A stretch of 48,268 bases of DNA. Source: a virus. The notes under the pieces are model-generated. The model was not told the DNA's origin, ran no database searches, and worked only from the letters and a program-made list of their open reading frames with translations. Below are positions 25,120 through 31,629 of the stretch, piece after piece. Both the position numbers and the translations under genes were made by a program. The stretch lies in the IMG/VR virus record IMGVR_UViG_3300037010_002542, positions 1-48,268 of that record; one strand, written 5' to 3'. Each line of letters starts with the position of its first letter. The first letter of the stretch is position 1.

Positions 25120-25434
25120 TCAGACGTCCTCGTCGAGCTGCCCCCGGGCGAAGTCCTCGCGCTCTAGGAAGCCAGGGTGCATACCCTGATGCACCTCTCG
25201 ATGGCAATTTGCGCACAGCAGGACACACTTGTCGACTTCGAGCTTGACCGCCTCGAAAGACGTCATGCGGGAGCTAATTGTGAAGTCCTTGATCGCAGCG
25301 TCAATGTGGTGGAACTCTAGGCTCGCATCACAGCGGGTATACCCACAAATTTCGCAGCTTCCGCCCTTGTACGTGATAACCCGTTGGCGGAGCGCCTGGC
25401 GCCGCGCTGTAGCGCGAAATCGATCGTAGGGCAC
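25120..25434 (-). CDS. HNH homing endonuclease (104 aa)
   Basis: Cys pairs CEICGY and CANCH flank a beta-beta-alpha core, with ASLEFHHIDAAIKDFTIS supplying the H-H catalytic residues and HREVH completing the HNH motif, the usual free-standing phage HNH architecture. The GTG start at 25434 lies inside the loop of an 11-bp inverted repeat. It is divergent from a GIY-YIG endonuclease only 44 nt away, and the region seems richer in A+T than its surroundings, suggesting an imported homing island. Confidence 0.88.
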   Translation of the reverse strand: MPYDRFRATARRQALRQRVITYKGGSCEICGYTRCDASLEFHHIDAAIKDFTISSRMTSFEAVKLEVDKCVLLCANCHREVHQGMHPGFLEREDFARGQLDEDV

Positions 25435-25449
25435 ACCTCTACGATCGAT
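25419..25449. promoter_or_regulatory. 11-bp inverted repeat over the HNH start codon
   Basis: ATCGATCGTAG (25419-25429) is the exact reverse complement of CTACGATCGAT (25439-25449), with a 9-nt centre holding the GTG start of the HNH gene. As RNA it would hide the start; as DNA it would make a symmetric operator between two divergent endonuclease genes. Confidence 0.6.
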
Positions 25450-25478
25450 AAATAAACTACTTTTCTCGCCGCTGCTTC

Positions 25479-26342
25479 ATGATGAAAGAACATGCGGCAT
25501 ACGGTCAGGTGTATCTGGTGAGAAATGTGGTGACCCTCCAAGGATACGTAGGGCAAACTGTTTCGACTTTGAGGAATCGGTGGCGCCAACACAAGCAAAG
25601 TGGCAGCCCCTGCCGCTTGCTATCAGAAGCGATCAAGGAGTGGGGCCCTGATTCCTTCGAGATGATGAGATTGGACCTCGCCACTTCGGCAGATGACCTA
25701 AACGGCAAAGAAAAGGCTTGGATCCATAAGCTAGGGACTCTTGCCCCGAACGGGTACAACCTCTTTGAAGGTGGGGATCAACCGTCCTGGATACGCGCAC
25801 ACAAGTCCATTGGGCGGAAGCGATTTTTGACGGAAAGAGCTTCAAAGGGGTTTGCCAAGGGCCCGTCCACTCTGACTGCGGGTGATGTTCGGGTGATATT
25901 CCAGCGGTATGATGCGGGGGATAGTGTCCGGGGCATAGCAGCTACATTCGGTGTAGTCTCATCCACCATATCGCACATACTACGGGGGGACACCTGGACC
26001 CACCTGGGCCTACATACAACTAGGGTGCGGCACCACCGCATCACCACAGAGGAGGTGCGGCAGATTGTCTGTCTGAATCAGTCGGGGTTGCTCCATAAAG
26101 CGATCGCACAACAAAGCGGAAGGTCCCGGTCAACTGTCAGCAAGATTCTTAACGCGAAGATACACACGGGGGTTCGCTCCGAATGGGGGCTGAAACGTTC
26201 CAATCGTAAGTCAGCCGCAGAGTACCAGGAACAGATCCTGAAGCTACGAGCACAGGGATTGTCTTACGAAGCAATTGGGGAAAGCCTCAAGATCAGCACT
26301 AGCACGGCTTGGAGAGTATGTCGGAAAGCAGGTGTGCCGTGA
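25479..26342 (+). CDS. GIY-YIG homing endonuclease with C-terminal HTH repeats
   Basis: The nuclease domain shows GQVYLVRN, LQGYVGQT, LRNRWRQHK with the catalytic-type Arg, and NGKEKAWIHKLGTLAPNGYN with the metal-binding Glu. The C-terminal half holds at least three helix-turn-helix-like units, near residues 130-165 (SVRGIAATFGVVSSTISHIL), 185-215 (LLHKAIAQQSGRSRSTVSKI) and 255-285 (LSYEAIGESLKISTSTAWRV), as in modular phage homing endonucleases. It starts at paired ATG codons (25479/25482) without a clear ribosome site. It overlaps the start of the Dam gene. Confidence 0.88.
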   Translation: MMKEHAAYGQVYLVRNVVTLQGYVGQTVSTLRNRWRQHKQSGSPCRLLSEAIKEWGPDSFEMMRLDLATSADDLNGKEKAWIHKLGTLAPNGYNLFEGGDQPSWIRAHKSIGRKRFLTERASKGFAKGPSTLTAGDVRVIFQRYDAGDSVRGIAATFGVVSSTISHILRGDTWTHLGLHTTRVRHHRITTEEVRQIVCLNQSGLLHKAIAQQSGRSRSTVSKILNAKIHTGVRSEWGLKRSNRKSAAEYQEQILKLRAQGLSYEAIGESLKISTSTAWRVCRKAGVP

Positions 26343-27364
26343 CGTTGCGGATCGGTGTATCGGCACCGTCCGTGAAGACCACCCTGCCGCCCGAGGCCCC
26401 GAAAGCGCATCCCTTCATCAAGTGGGCCGGGGGCAAGGGGCAGCTCGTAGCCACGATCAAGGAGTTGCTCCCGAAGAAGATCCGGGGCTACTACGAACCA
26501 TTCCTTGGTGGGGGTGCGATGTTCTTCGCTCTCGCGGCGGAGAAGCGGTTCGAGCACGCCGTGATCAACGACTGGAACAAGGAACTGGTCGACACCTACC
26601 GCGTGGTCAGGGACTTCCCCGACGAGCTGATAGCCCACCTGCGTGCGAGGGAGACCTCCTACGAGCAGTCCCCGAAGTGCATGTACGAGGCTTGGCGGAA
26701 CCCAGACCCCGTCATGGCGGAGACGATGTCGGGCCCGATCCAACGGGCCGGGCGGTTCATCTTCCTGAACAAGGCGGGGTTCAACGGCCTCTACCGGGTC
26801 AATCGCAAGGGCGTGTTCAACGTCCCCTGGGGAAAGAAGCCGAAGGTCAAGACCTTCGACGAAGCGAACATCAGTGCCTGTGCGGCAGCCCTCAACGGGT
26901 CAATCTCCATACGTCACGGGAACTACTTCAACGCGATCGAGGATGCCCGTGAGGGAGACGTCGTGTACTTCGATCCCCCGTATGTCCCCCTGAATGCGAC
27001 GAGCGACTTCACCTCGTACACGTCGGACAAGTTCGGGATGAACGATCAGGGGCGCCTGGCGGTGCTGTTCAAGCAGCTAGCCGATCGTGGCGTCGCGGTG
27101 ATCCTGTCGAACTCCGACACGCCCGTGGTACGTGCCCTGTACGCCGGATGGGAAAGGGTCGAGGTACAGGTGAAGCGCGCCATCAACTCGAAGGGCACCG
27201 GGAGAGGTGCCGTCGGGGAGCTGCTGATCGTTGGACGTAGGGACCCACGAACGGAGCACCCGGCCGAGGGCGACATGTTCGCGACGAGCGCCCTGACCGC
27301 CGAGTTCGACGCGATCAACGAGCGGATCGAGAAAGAGTCCCGGACTACCCTAGAAGGCGCCTAG
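26318..27364 (+). CDS. dam: DNA adenine methyltransferase (Dam, D12 class)
   Basis: The enzyme transfers a methyl group from AdoMet to N6 of adenine. Motifs are in alpha-class order: AdoMet site HPFIKWAGGKGQL, YYEPFLGGGAMFF, a target-recognition region with AGRFIFLNKAGFNGLYRVN, catalytic VVYFDPPY, and LSNSD. The length is a little above the usual 280 residues because of an N-terminal extension and a C-terminal tail of about 40 residues. ATG 26318 has GGAG close upstream; a GTG at 26339 overlapping the endonuclease TGA is an alternative start. A role in protecting phage DNA from restriction is likely. Its 3' end overlaps the convergent phosphatase gene by 15 nt. Confidence 0.93.
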   Translation: MSESRCAVTLRIGVSAPSVKTTLPPEAPKAHPFIKWAGGKGQLVATIKELLPKKIRGYYEPFLGGGAMFFALAAEKRFEHAVINDWNKELVDTYRVVRDFPDELIAHLRARETSYEQSPKCMYEAWRNPDPVMAETMSGPIQRAGRFIFLNKAGFNGLYRVNRKGVFNVPWGKKPKVKTFDEANISACAAALNGSISIRHGNYFNAIEDAREGDVVYFDPPYVPLNATSDFTSYTSDKFGMNDQGRLAVLFKQLADRGVAVILSNSDTPVVRALYAGWERVEVQVKRAINSKGTGRGAVGELLIVGRRDPRTEHPAEGDMFATSALTAEFDAINERIEKESRTTLEGA

Positions 27365-27841
27365 GATCTGGGGCCGAGCCGGCAGCCGCTCCAGCATTCG
27401 CACGAAGAGCGGGTTGCGCATCGATCGGGGCCGGAGGCGGCGAACTTCGCGCACACAGGCCACCCCGGGCTTTCCCGTCAGCATGTGGATCGCCAGGGCA
27501 GATACGAGCCCTGAGCGGTTCCACCCCATCCTGCATGTGACGAGTACCTTGCCCCCGGTGGCGATGGCCGTGGCAACCTGCCTCGCGGTCTGGATAGCCC
27601 CCCGTAGCTGCTCGGACGCGAGGGTCTCGAAGTCGTCGTCATTGGGGGCGTAGAAGACCGTGACGCCAGGGAAAGCCTCCCCCGGAGGCTTTGGCTGGTA
27701 CTCCATCGCGCACAGGGCCAGGTGCGTGAAGCCCTGTGCACGGAGCGTCTCCCCGATAGGCGGGGCAGACCCCTGCCACAGCTTCGGGAAGACCTCGTGC
27801 GCGGTGAACCGCGGGACAGAGACCTGAGGTAGTACGACCAC
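27350..27841 (-). CDS. dual-specificity/tyrosine phosphatase-like protein (163 aa)
   Basis: The active-site loop VTCRMGWNRSGL gives C-x5-R-S, the phosphate-binding signature of the Cys-based phosphatase superfamily. The general-acid region YAPNDDD lies about 40 residues upstream, as expected. The His commonly found before the Cys is Thr here. The GTG start at 27841 is the only start giving the full domain. Its 3' end overlaps the convergent dam gene. Together with the PPP and histidine phosphatases it makes three unrelated phosphatases in the window. Substrate (phosphoprotein, RNA 5' end or nucleotide) is not deducible. Confidence 0.87.
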   Translation of the reverse strand: MVVLPQVSVPRFTAHEVFPKLWQGSAPPIGETLRAQGFTHLALCAMEYQPKPPGEAFPGVTVFYAPNDDDFETLASEQLRGAIQTARQVATAIATGGKVLVTCRMGWNRSGLVSALAIHMLTGKPGVACVREVRRLRPRSMRNPLFVRMLERLPARPQILGAF

Positions 27842-27848
27842 GGACGAC

Positions 27849-28049
27849 TCAGGCGCTCTTCAGAGCCACCTCGATGAGGGGCATGGCCGCCGCGGCAGCG
27901 GCTCCGACGAGCATGTGGTCCACGTGGGGGCTGGGATCAGGGCGCTGTGATTGCCTGACCGCGTCGAGAAACTGTCGTGACAACTCGACCATTTCGTCCG
28001 AGGCGTCGACAAGCTCCTCAACCCGTACTGTCTCTTCGTTCCGGCTCAT
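27849..28049 (-). CDS. small hypothetical protein (66 aa)
   Basis: The acidic N-terminal half (EETVRVEELVDASDEMVELS) is likely helical. The C-terminus is Ala-rich and hydrophobic (LVGAAAAAAMPLIEVAL), possibly a weak membrane helix. It lies between the coiled-coil membrane protein (4 nt away) and the phosphatase (7 nt away), so it belongs to the same leftward operon. No family was recognised. Confidence 0.72.
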   Translation of the reverse strand: MSRNEETVRVEELVDASDEMVELSRQFLDAVRQSQRPDPSPHVDHMLVGAAAAAAMPLIEVALKSA

Positions 28050-28053
28050 GACT

Positions 28054-28707
28054 TCACTTCTTCCTTGGTGGGGTCACCTGGGGTGTCTGTGGCGACGAGG
28101 ATGGCGGGTCGAGATACCCGAGTGCCGCCATGACGCCCCGCAAGAAGCCATTTGCTGTGTGCAGGTTCTCCTGAATGCGCCGGACTTCCTCCGCGCGCTT
28201 CTTCGACTCCTGCTCGTAGGACTCTGCGTCGACGAACTTGTCGCCAACCTGCTTCTCGAACTTCTCCGGAAGCAACGAGACCTGCGCACTGATCTGATCG
28301 AAAGCCTCTTCGAGTCGCTTGAGGCGCTCGGTGGCCGTCTTGACACGCAGGTCGATCCTCGCCTCGAAATCCTCGAAGTGATCCGAGCTGATCGACGTGG
28401 ACGATGTCCGTCGGTTCAACGCACGCGTGAGCCAGTCGGGGGGGTCGTCTTCCCACCCCTCGATCTCACGCTTGAACTTCCGGTGGGTTTCCAGGAAGGA
28501 CTTGAACTGGTCGTCTAGCTGGGAGAGCACAAGGAACATGCCCGTGCGCGGCTCGACAGAGGACCCTGCTGTTCCGACGGCTTTTTCGAGCTTCTCGATA
28601 CGTGCCCGCTGTTCCTTGAAGAACGCGAGCAACGTCGTGGCGGCCCCGGCCCCACCGGAGACTACGCCTGAGATTGCCGTTTGGATGATGTGCGGCCAGT
28701 CCGACAT
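28054..28707 (-). CDS. membrane-anchored coiled-coil protein (217 aa)
   Basis: A hydrophobic N-terminal segment (IIQTAISGVVSGGAGAATTL followed by LAFF, about residues 7-31) could span the inner membrane. Two long charged heptad-like regions follow (about 32-95 and 115-195, for example RVKTATERLKRLEEAFDQIS), and then a Pro/Ser/Lys-rich tail. The overall plan of an N-terminal anchor with a long coiled coil resembles inner-membrane spanins or signalling scaffolds. ATG 28707 has AGGGA upstream. It sits 13 nt downstream of thymidine kinase in the operon. Confidence 0.8.
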   Translation of the reverse strand: MSDWPHIIQTAISGVVSGGAGAATTLLAFFKEQRARIEKLEKAVGTAGSSVEPRTGMFLVLSQLDDQFKSFLETHRKFKREIEGWEDDPPDWLTRALNRRTSSTSISSDHFEDFEARIDLRVKTATERLKRLEEAFDQISAQVSLLPEKFEKQVGDKFVDAESYEQESKKRAEEVRRIQENLHTANGFLRGVMAALGYLDPPSSSPQTPQVTPPRKK

Positions 28708-28720
28708 CTGGGATCCCTAT

Positions 28721-29263
28721 TCAAGTGCCCGCGGGCGTAAAGCACCCGACGCACCGCGGTTCGTACATGTCCGCACCACCCACAAGGATGGCATCGCGGG
28801 ACTTGATGTTGCGGTGGGACCGGGCGGACGAGGCACCACACCGGGCGCACGTGCCACGCAGCTTCACCACTTCATCGGCAAAGGCAAGAAGGGCCGGGAC
28901 GGGACCGAAAGGGTGTCCGAAGGCATCCAGATCCAGGCCGCAAGCAACTACATGAACCCCCCGCTGATACGCGACCTCCACGATCTTGGGTACTGCGTCG
29001 AAAGAGAAGAACTGCACTTCGTCGATGGCGAGCATGTCGATCCCCTCGGGGATGTCATGTGCGTCGCGGGAGATGGTGGTGGCGTGGACCCGGGTACCTG
29101 CGTGGGAGATGATCTCCAGGCCCGGATTCCTCGTGTCGATGGCAGGCTTCACCACTGCCACGGTCGCACCGAACTCTTCCGCCTCCGCGACAGCGCGGAT
29201 CAGATACTCGGTCTTGCCCGCGAACATCGGGCCGACAACGACACGTAGGTTGCCTCGATCCAT
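28721..29263 (-). CDS. tdk: thymidine kinase (type II)
   Basis: Phosphorylates thymidine to dTMP for salvage during phage DNA synthesis. Seen: P-loop GPMFAGKTEYLI, Walker B/aspartate motif LAIDEVQFF, VVACGLDLDAFG, and two zinc-binding Cys pairs (GTCARCG and PRCVGC). These are the standard features of the short homotetrameric TK family, and at 180 residues the length is normal. The start at ATG 29263 leaves just MDRGNLRV before the P-loop region. No strong ribosome site is visible. It heads a leftward operon immediately behind the terminator of the GHKL ATPase gene. Confidence 0.94.
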   Translation of the reverse strand: MDRGNLRVVVGPMFAGKTEYLIRAVAEAEEFGATVAVVKPAIDTRNPGLEIISHAGTRVHATTISRDAHDIPEGIDMLAIDEVQFFSFDAVPKIVEVAYQRGVHVVACGLDLDAFGHPFGPVPALLAFADEVVKLRGTCARCGASSARSHRNIKSRDAILVGGADMYEPRCVGCFTPAGT

Positions 29264-29309
29264 TCGTTGATGGCGGAACACAGAAAGATCCTCAATCCGC
29301 AACGTGGTC

Positions 29310-29347
29310 AAAAAAGGAGCGCCCACCGACTGGCTTGTCGGTGGGCG
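29310..29347 (-). terminator. Rho-independent terminator of the GHKL ATPase gene
   Basis: On the minus strand an 11-bp perfect stem (CGCCCACCGAC, loop AAGCCA, GTCGGTGGGCG) is followed four bases later by six T residues, 24 nt after the stop of the GHKL gene. This is the clearest intrinsic terminator in the window. Confidence 0.9.
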
Positions 29348-29370
29348 TTCGATAAGGACTTCTACGGGCG

Positions 29371-30840
29371 TCAGGGTGCCGGCTTGTACCCGTGCCGAAG
29401 AAGGAGCGAAGGGTCTGCCAGAGCCGCCCCCACAAGCCGGGCGCCGAGACGGCCTACCTCGTCCGCAAACTCCAGTGTGAGATGATCCCGCACAGTATCG
29501 TGCGCCAGCTCGTGGAGGATCAGTTCCAGGTGCCGTGCCCCCAGGGGGCCCTCGAACCACGCCTTGCCGAGGCGCCCGAGGTTGAACGTGAGCACACCGT
29601 CGCCGTACCAGGCCGCGTGAGGCAGGGCGATCGCCTCGTTGACGATGCGGACCACGACGAGCTTGCGGATCAGGCGCCAGGCGAGGGCCGTGGCGAGGGC
29701 CTCGACGTTCTTCTGCCCCGCTGTGTACTTCTCGGGATCGATGACGTTCTCCTCCCTCCCCCCTTCCTTGTGGGCGGTCCCACTCGGGCGAATCTGCCCG
29801 GCAGGTTGGGCGAGCCCGTGGGTGCGGACGTTTTCCCACTGGGCCTTCGAGAGGGTCCCACCAGGGATGACCGTGTACCCCTCGTTGAGGAGCTGCTTGT
29901 TGGCCTCGCGATCGCTGGGATCGAACACCGCCCGCTTCTTGCCGAAGCGCTCATCGAGCACCTTGGTGAGGGTCACAGGATCGATGCGCTCGTCCTCGGT
30001 CGCGGCGTTGACCCAGACCTCCGAGGCATCGTCCTTCGTGAGCTGCTCCCGCATGTTGTCCGCCAGGGCGACACGAAGCGCCTGGAGGTAGGCGGGGGTC
30101 ACGTTGTCCCGGTCGAGGTTGAGCGGGATCTTCTGGTGTACGTTGACGTGCCACCTCTCGCCCCCCGTGAGCGGGACGATGGGGATCCCCATCTCGTAGA
30201 GCTGGGGGATCTCGCCCTCACGCACTGCGTGGACGGTCACGGGGCACTTGCGGGAGGTGCGGCGGAGGTAGCCCTGCTCGTCCGCGAGGTCCGTCGGTAG
30301 CGTCGCCTCGAAATGGGCGAGGGTCTCCCGCGGGGGGAGCGGCTCCCCATTGAAGGTCGTGGTGCAGCTCTCGGGAGCGATGAGGGTCTGGATGGCCTGG
30401 TACGTCTCGGCCAGCTCGGCCCGGGTCATGCGCAGGGTGCCCAGGAAGGCGGACCCCGCCTGGAGCTTCTTGGGGCCTTCTTTGCGCCCCTTGGATGTGA
30501 AGTAGACACTCCCCTTGGTGGAGATGATCTCGGCCTGCTCGCAGAGGGCGAGGACGAGCTTTTCACCCAGGTTGAAGCGGCCCCGCTTGTTCGGGTCGCC
30601 CATCTTCTCCGACGCGGCGAAGAGCGTGAAGGCGTGCGAGAGGTTCTTGAAGCCGTCCGGGTCGTCGTCGGTGACAAAGACCGTGGCGCAGGGCCGACCC
30701 TCGACGGGCTCCAGCTTGAGCCCGACGTTCTTCGCGTTCGTGTCCCAGGAGTTCTGGAGCAACTCGAAGATCGCGAAGGACTTCCCGCGCTTGTCGATCA
30801 GCTTCGCGAGCCCGGCCTTGTCGACGGTGAACCAGTCCAT
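29371..30840 (-). CDS. GHKL-type ATPase with C-terminal HExxH segment (489 aa)
   Basis: The N-terminal region has the Bergerat fold signatures: N-box ELLQNSWDT (Glu26, Asn30, Asp33), G1-like VTDDDPDGF (56-64) and G2-like KRGRFNLGEKL (85-95). These place it with the Hsp90/MutL/topoisomerase-VI/histidine-kinase ATPases. The middle (about 100-360) is of unknown fold. Near the C-terminus LILHELAHD (His443-Glu444-x-x-His447) matches the zinc-protease HExxH motif, followed by an acidic helix that could supply a third ligand. The pairing suggests ATP-driven conformational control of a metallo-hydrolase-like module. ATG 30840 has a GAGGAG site and lies 37 nt after promoter copy 3; an intrinsic terminator follows. 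Confidence 0.87.
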   Translation of the reverse strand: MDWFTVDKAGLAKLIDKRGKSFAIFELLQNSWDTNAKNVGLKLEPVEGRPCATVFVTDDDPDGFKNLSHAFTLFAASEKMGDPNKRGRFNLGEKLVLALCEQAEIISTKGSVYFTSKGRKEGPKKLQAGSAFLGTLRMTRAELAETYQAIQTLIAPESCTTTFNGEPLPPRETLAHFEATLPTDLADEQGYLRRTSRKCPVTVHAVREGEIPQLYEMGIPIVPLTGGERWHVNVHQKIPLNLDRDNVTPAYLQALRVALADNMREQLTKDDASEVWVNAATEDERIDPVTLTKVLDERFGKKRAVFDPSDREANKQLLNEGYTVIPGGTLSKAQWENVRTHGLAQPAGQIRPSGTAHKEGGREENVIDPEKYTAGQKNVEALATALAWRLIRKLVVVRIVNEAIALPHAAWYGDGVLTFNLGRLGKAWFEGPLGARHLELILHELAHDTVRDHLTLEFADEVGRLGARLVGAALADPSLLLRHGYKPAP

Positions 30841-30876
30841 CCTGCTCCTCGTTGGAACCCGTAGGGGGCGCCTTGT

Positions 30877-30908
30877 CCCATGTACGCCGGCACCTGGTCG
30901 CCGGTCCA
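30877..30908 (-). promoter_or_regulatory. phage-type two-box promoter (copy 3)
   Basis: On the minus strand AATGGACC (TGGACC at 30908-30903), then 17 nt, then GTACATGGG (30885-30877). It directs the GHKL ATPase gene with a leader of about 30 nt holding a GAGGAG site. It is back-to-back with copy 4. Confidence 0.8.
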
Positions 30909-30925
30909 TTGCAATGGTAGCACGG

Positions 30926-30950
30926 CCTTGAATCCCGGTGGGAGTCAAGG
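30926..30950. promoter_or_regulatory. imperfect palindrome between divergent promoters
   Basis: CCTTGA (30926-30931) and TCAAGG (30945-30950) flank inner arms CCC/GGG. A separate 12-bp palindrome CCATTGCAATGG lies at 30906-30917. Their position between two outward-facing promoters suggests a shared operator, but no binding protein is known. Confidence 0.4.
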
Positions 30951-30982
30951 TGAGCTGCGTGGTGTATGAGGGTGGAGGGTGA

Positions 30983-31014
30983 TGGACCCCCAGCCCCGTC
31001 ACGGCGTAGGTAGG
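30983..31014 (+). promoter_or_regulatory. phage-type two-box promoter (copy 4)
   Basis: GATGGACC (TGGACC 30983-30988), 17 nt, GTAGGTAGG (31006-31014), then a GGAGGG ribosome site and ATG 31028. Confidence 0.78.
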
Positions 31015-31027
31015 GGTGGAGGGACGC

Positions 31028-31588
31028 ATGAAGCAGTCGAGGGCTACGTCGGGGCTCTATATCCCGGAGAAGACGGACCTGCGTGAGATCACGTCCGATG
31101 CGAAGCGCTGTATCAGCATCGTCACCCTGGAGATGGGCTTCGATAGCCGGCTCCTGTGGCTCATGCTCGGGGAAGCGTCGCTCCGGTCCGCACGTGATAC
31201 CCCCGACGGGCGCTGGTTCCTCGAAGCGTTCCTGCCAGAGGGCGTCACCGACTTCGAGCACGATGGGGCGCTCGCGTTGCGGCTGCCCCTGATCGGGCTG
31301 ATGTTCAAGGGAGTCCGCCGTCACACGCTGAGGGCGACGGCCTGGATCGACCCCAACGAGGACCTGGAGAGCAATGGCAAGTGGGCCGAGTTCCACGTGC
31401 CCCGGCCCGGGTACAACCCGATGAAGCACAAGGAAGCGTTCCTGTGCAAGACGGGCCGCTGTGCCGAGAAGCCGCATACCATGGTGCCCCCGGGCTTCTA
31501 CGTCCCACCCTTCGACGAGGAATTGTACCTGGCGGTGCGCGGCAAGAAGGTCGAGATCACCCTCGGGTTGACACACGAGGACGAGTAG
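31028..31588 (+). CDS. hypothetical protein (186 aa)
   Basis: This soluble mixed alpha/beta protein has no motif that I recognise. The middle holds GALALRLPLIGLMFKGVRRH, a hydrophobic stretch flanked by basic residues. Later HVPRPGYNPMKHKEAFLCKT has a His/Cys cluster (FLCKTGRCAEKPH) that might bind metal. ATG 31028 is preferred over an upstream in-frame GTG/ATG-like start because it follows GGAGGG and the promoter. A second promoter copy separates it from the SNF2 gene, so it is expressed as its own unit or together with it. Function unknown. Confidence 0.8.
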   Translation: MKQSRATSGLYIPEKTDLREITSDAKRCISIVTLEMGFDSRLLWLMLGEASLRSARDTPDGRWFLEAFLPEGVTDFEHDGALALRLPLIGLMFKGVRRHTLRATAWIDPNEDLESNGKWAEFHVPRPGYNPMKHKEAFLCKTGRCAEKPHTMVPPGFYVPPFDEELYLAVRGKKVEITLGLTHEDE

Positions 31589-31592
31589 GCAA

Positions 31593-31624
31593 TGGACCGG
31601 CGGCACGGCGAGGGCGTACGTAGG
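31593..31624 (+). promoter_or_regulatory. phage-type two-box promoter (copy 5)
   Basis: AATGGACC (TGGACC 31593-31598), 17 nt, GTACGTAGG (31616-31624). The SNF2 gene ATG lies at 31630, seven bases after TACGTA, again predicting a leaderless transcript. Confidence 0.8.
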
Positions 31625-31629
31625 ACACC

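Noticed and set aside
29264-29309. Minus-strand TTGACC as a -35 box for the thymidine-kinase operon
   Set aside because: It overlaps the T-tract of the terminator and the hexamer 17 nt away (TCTTTC) is a poor -10.
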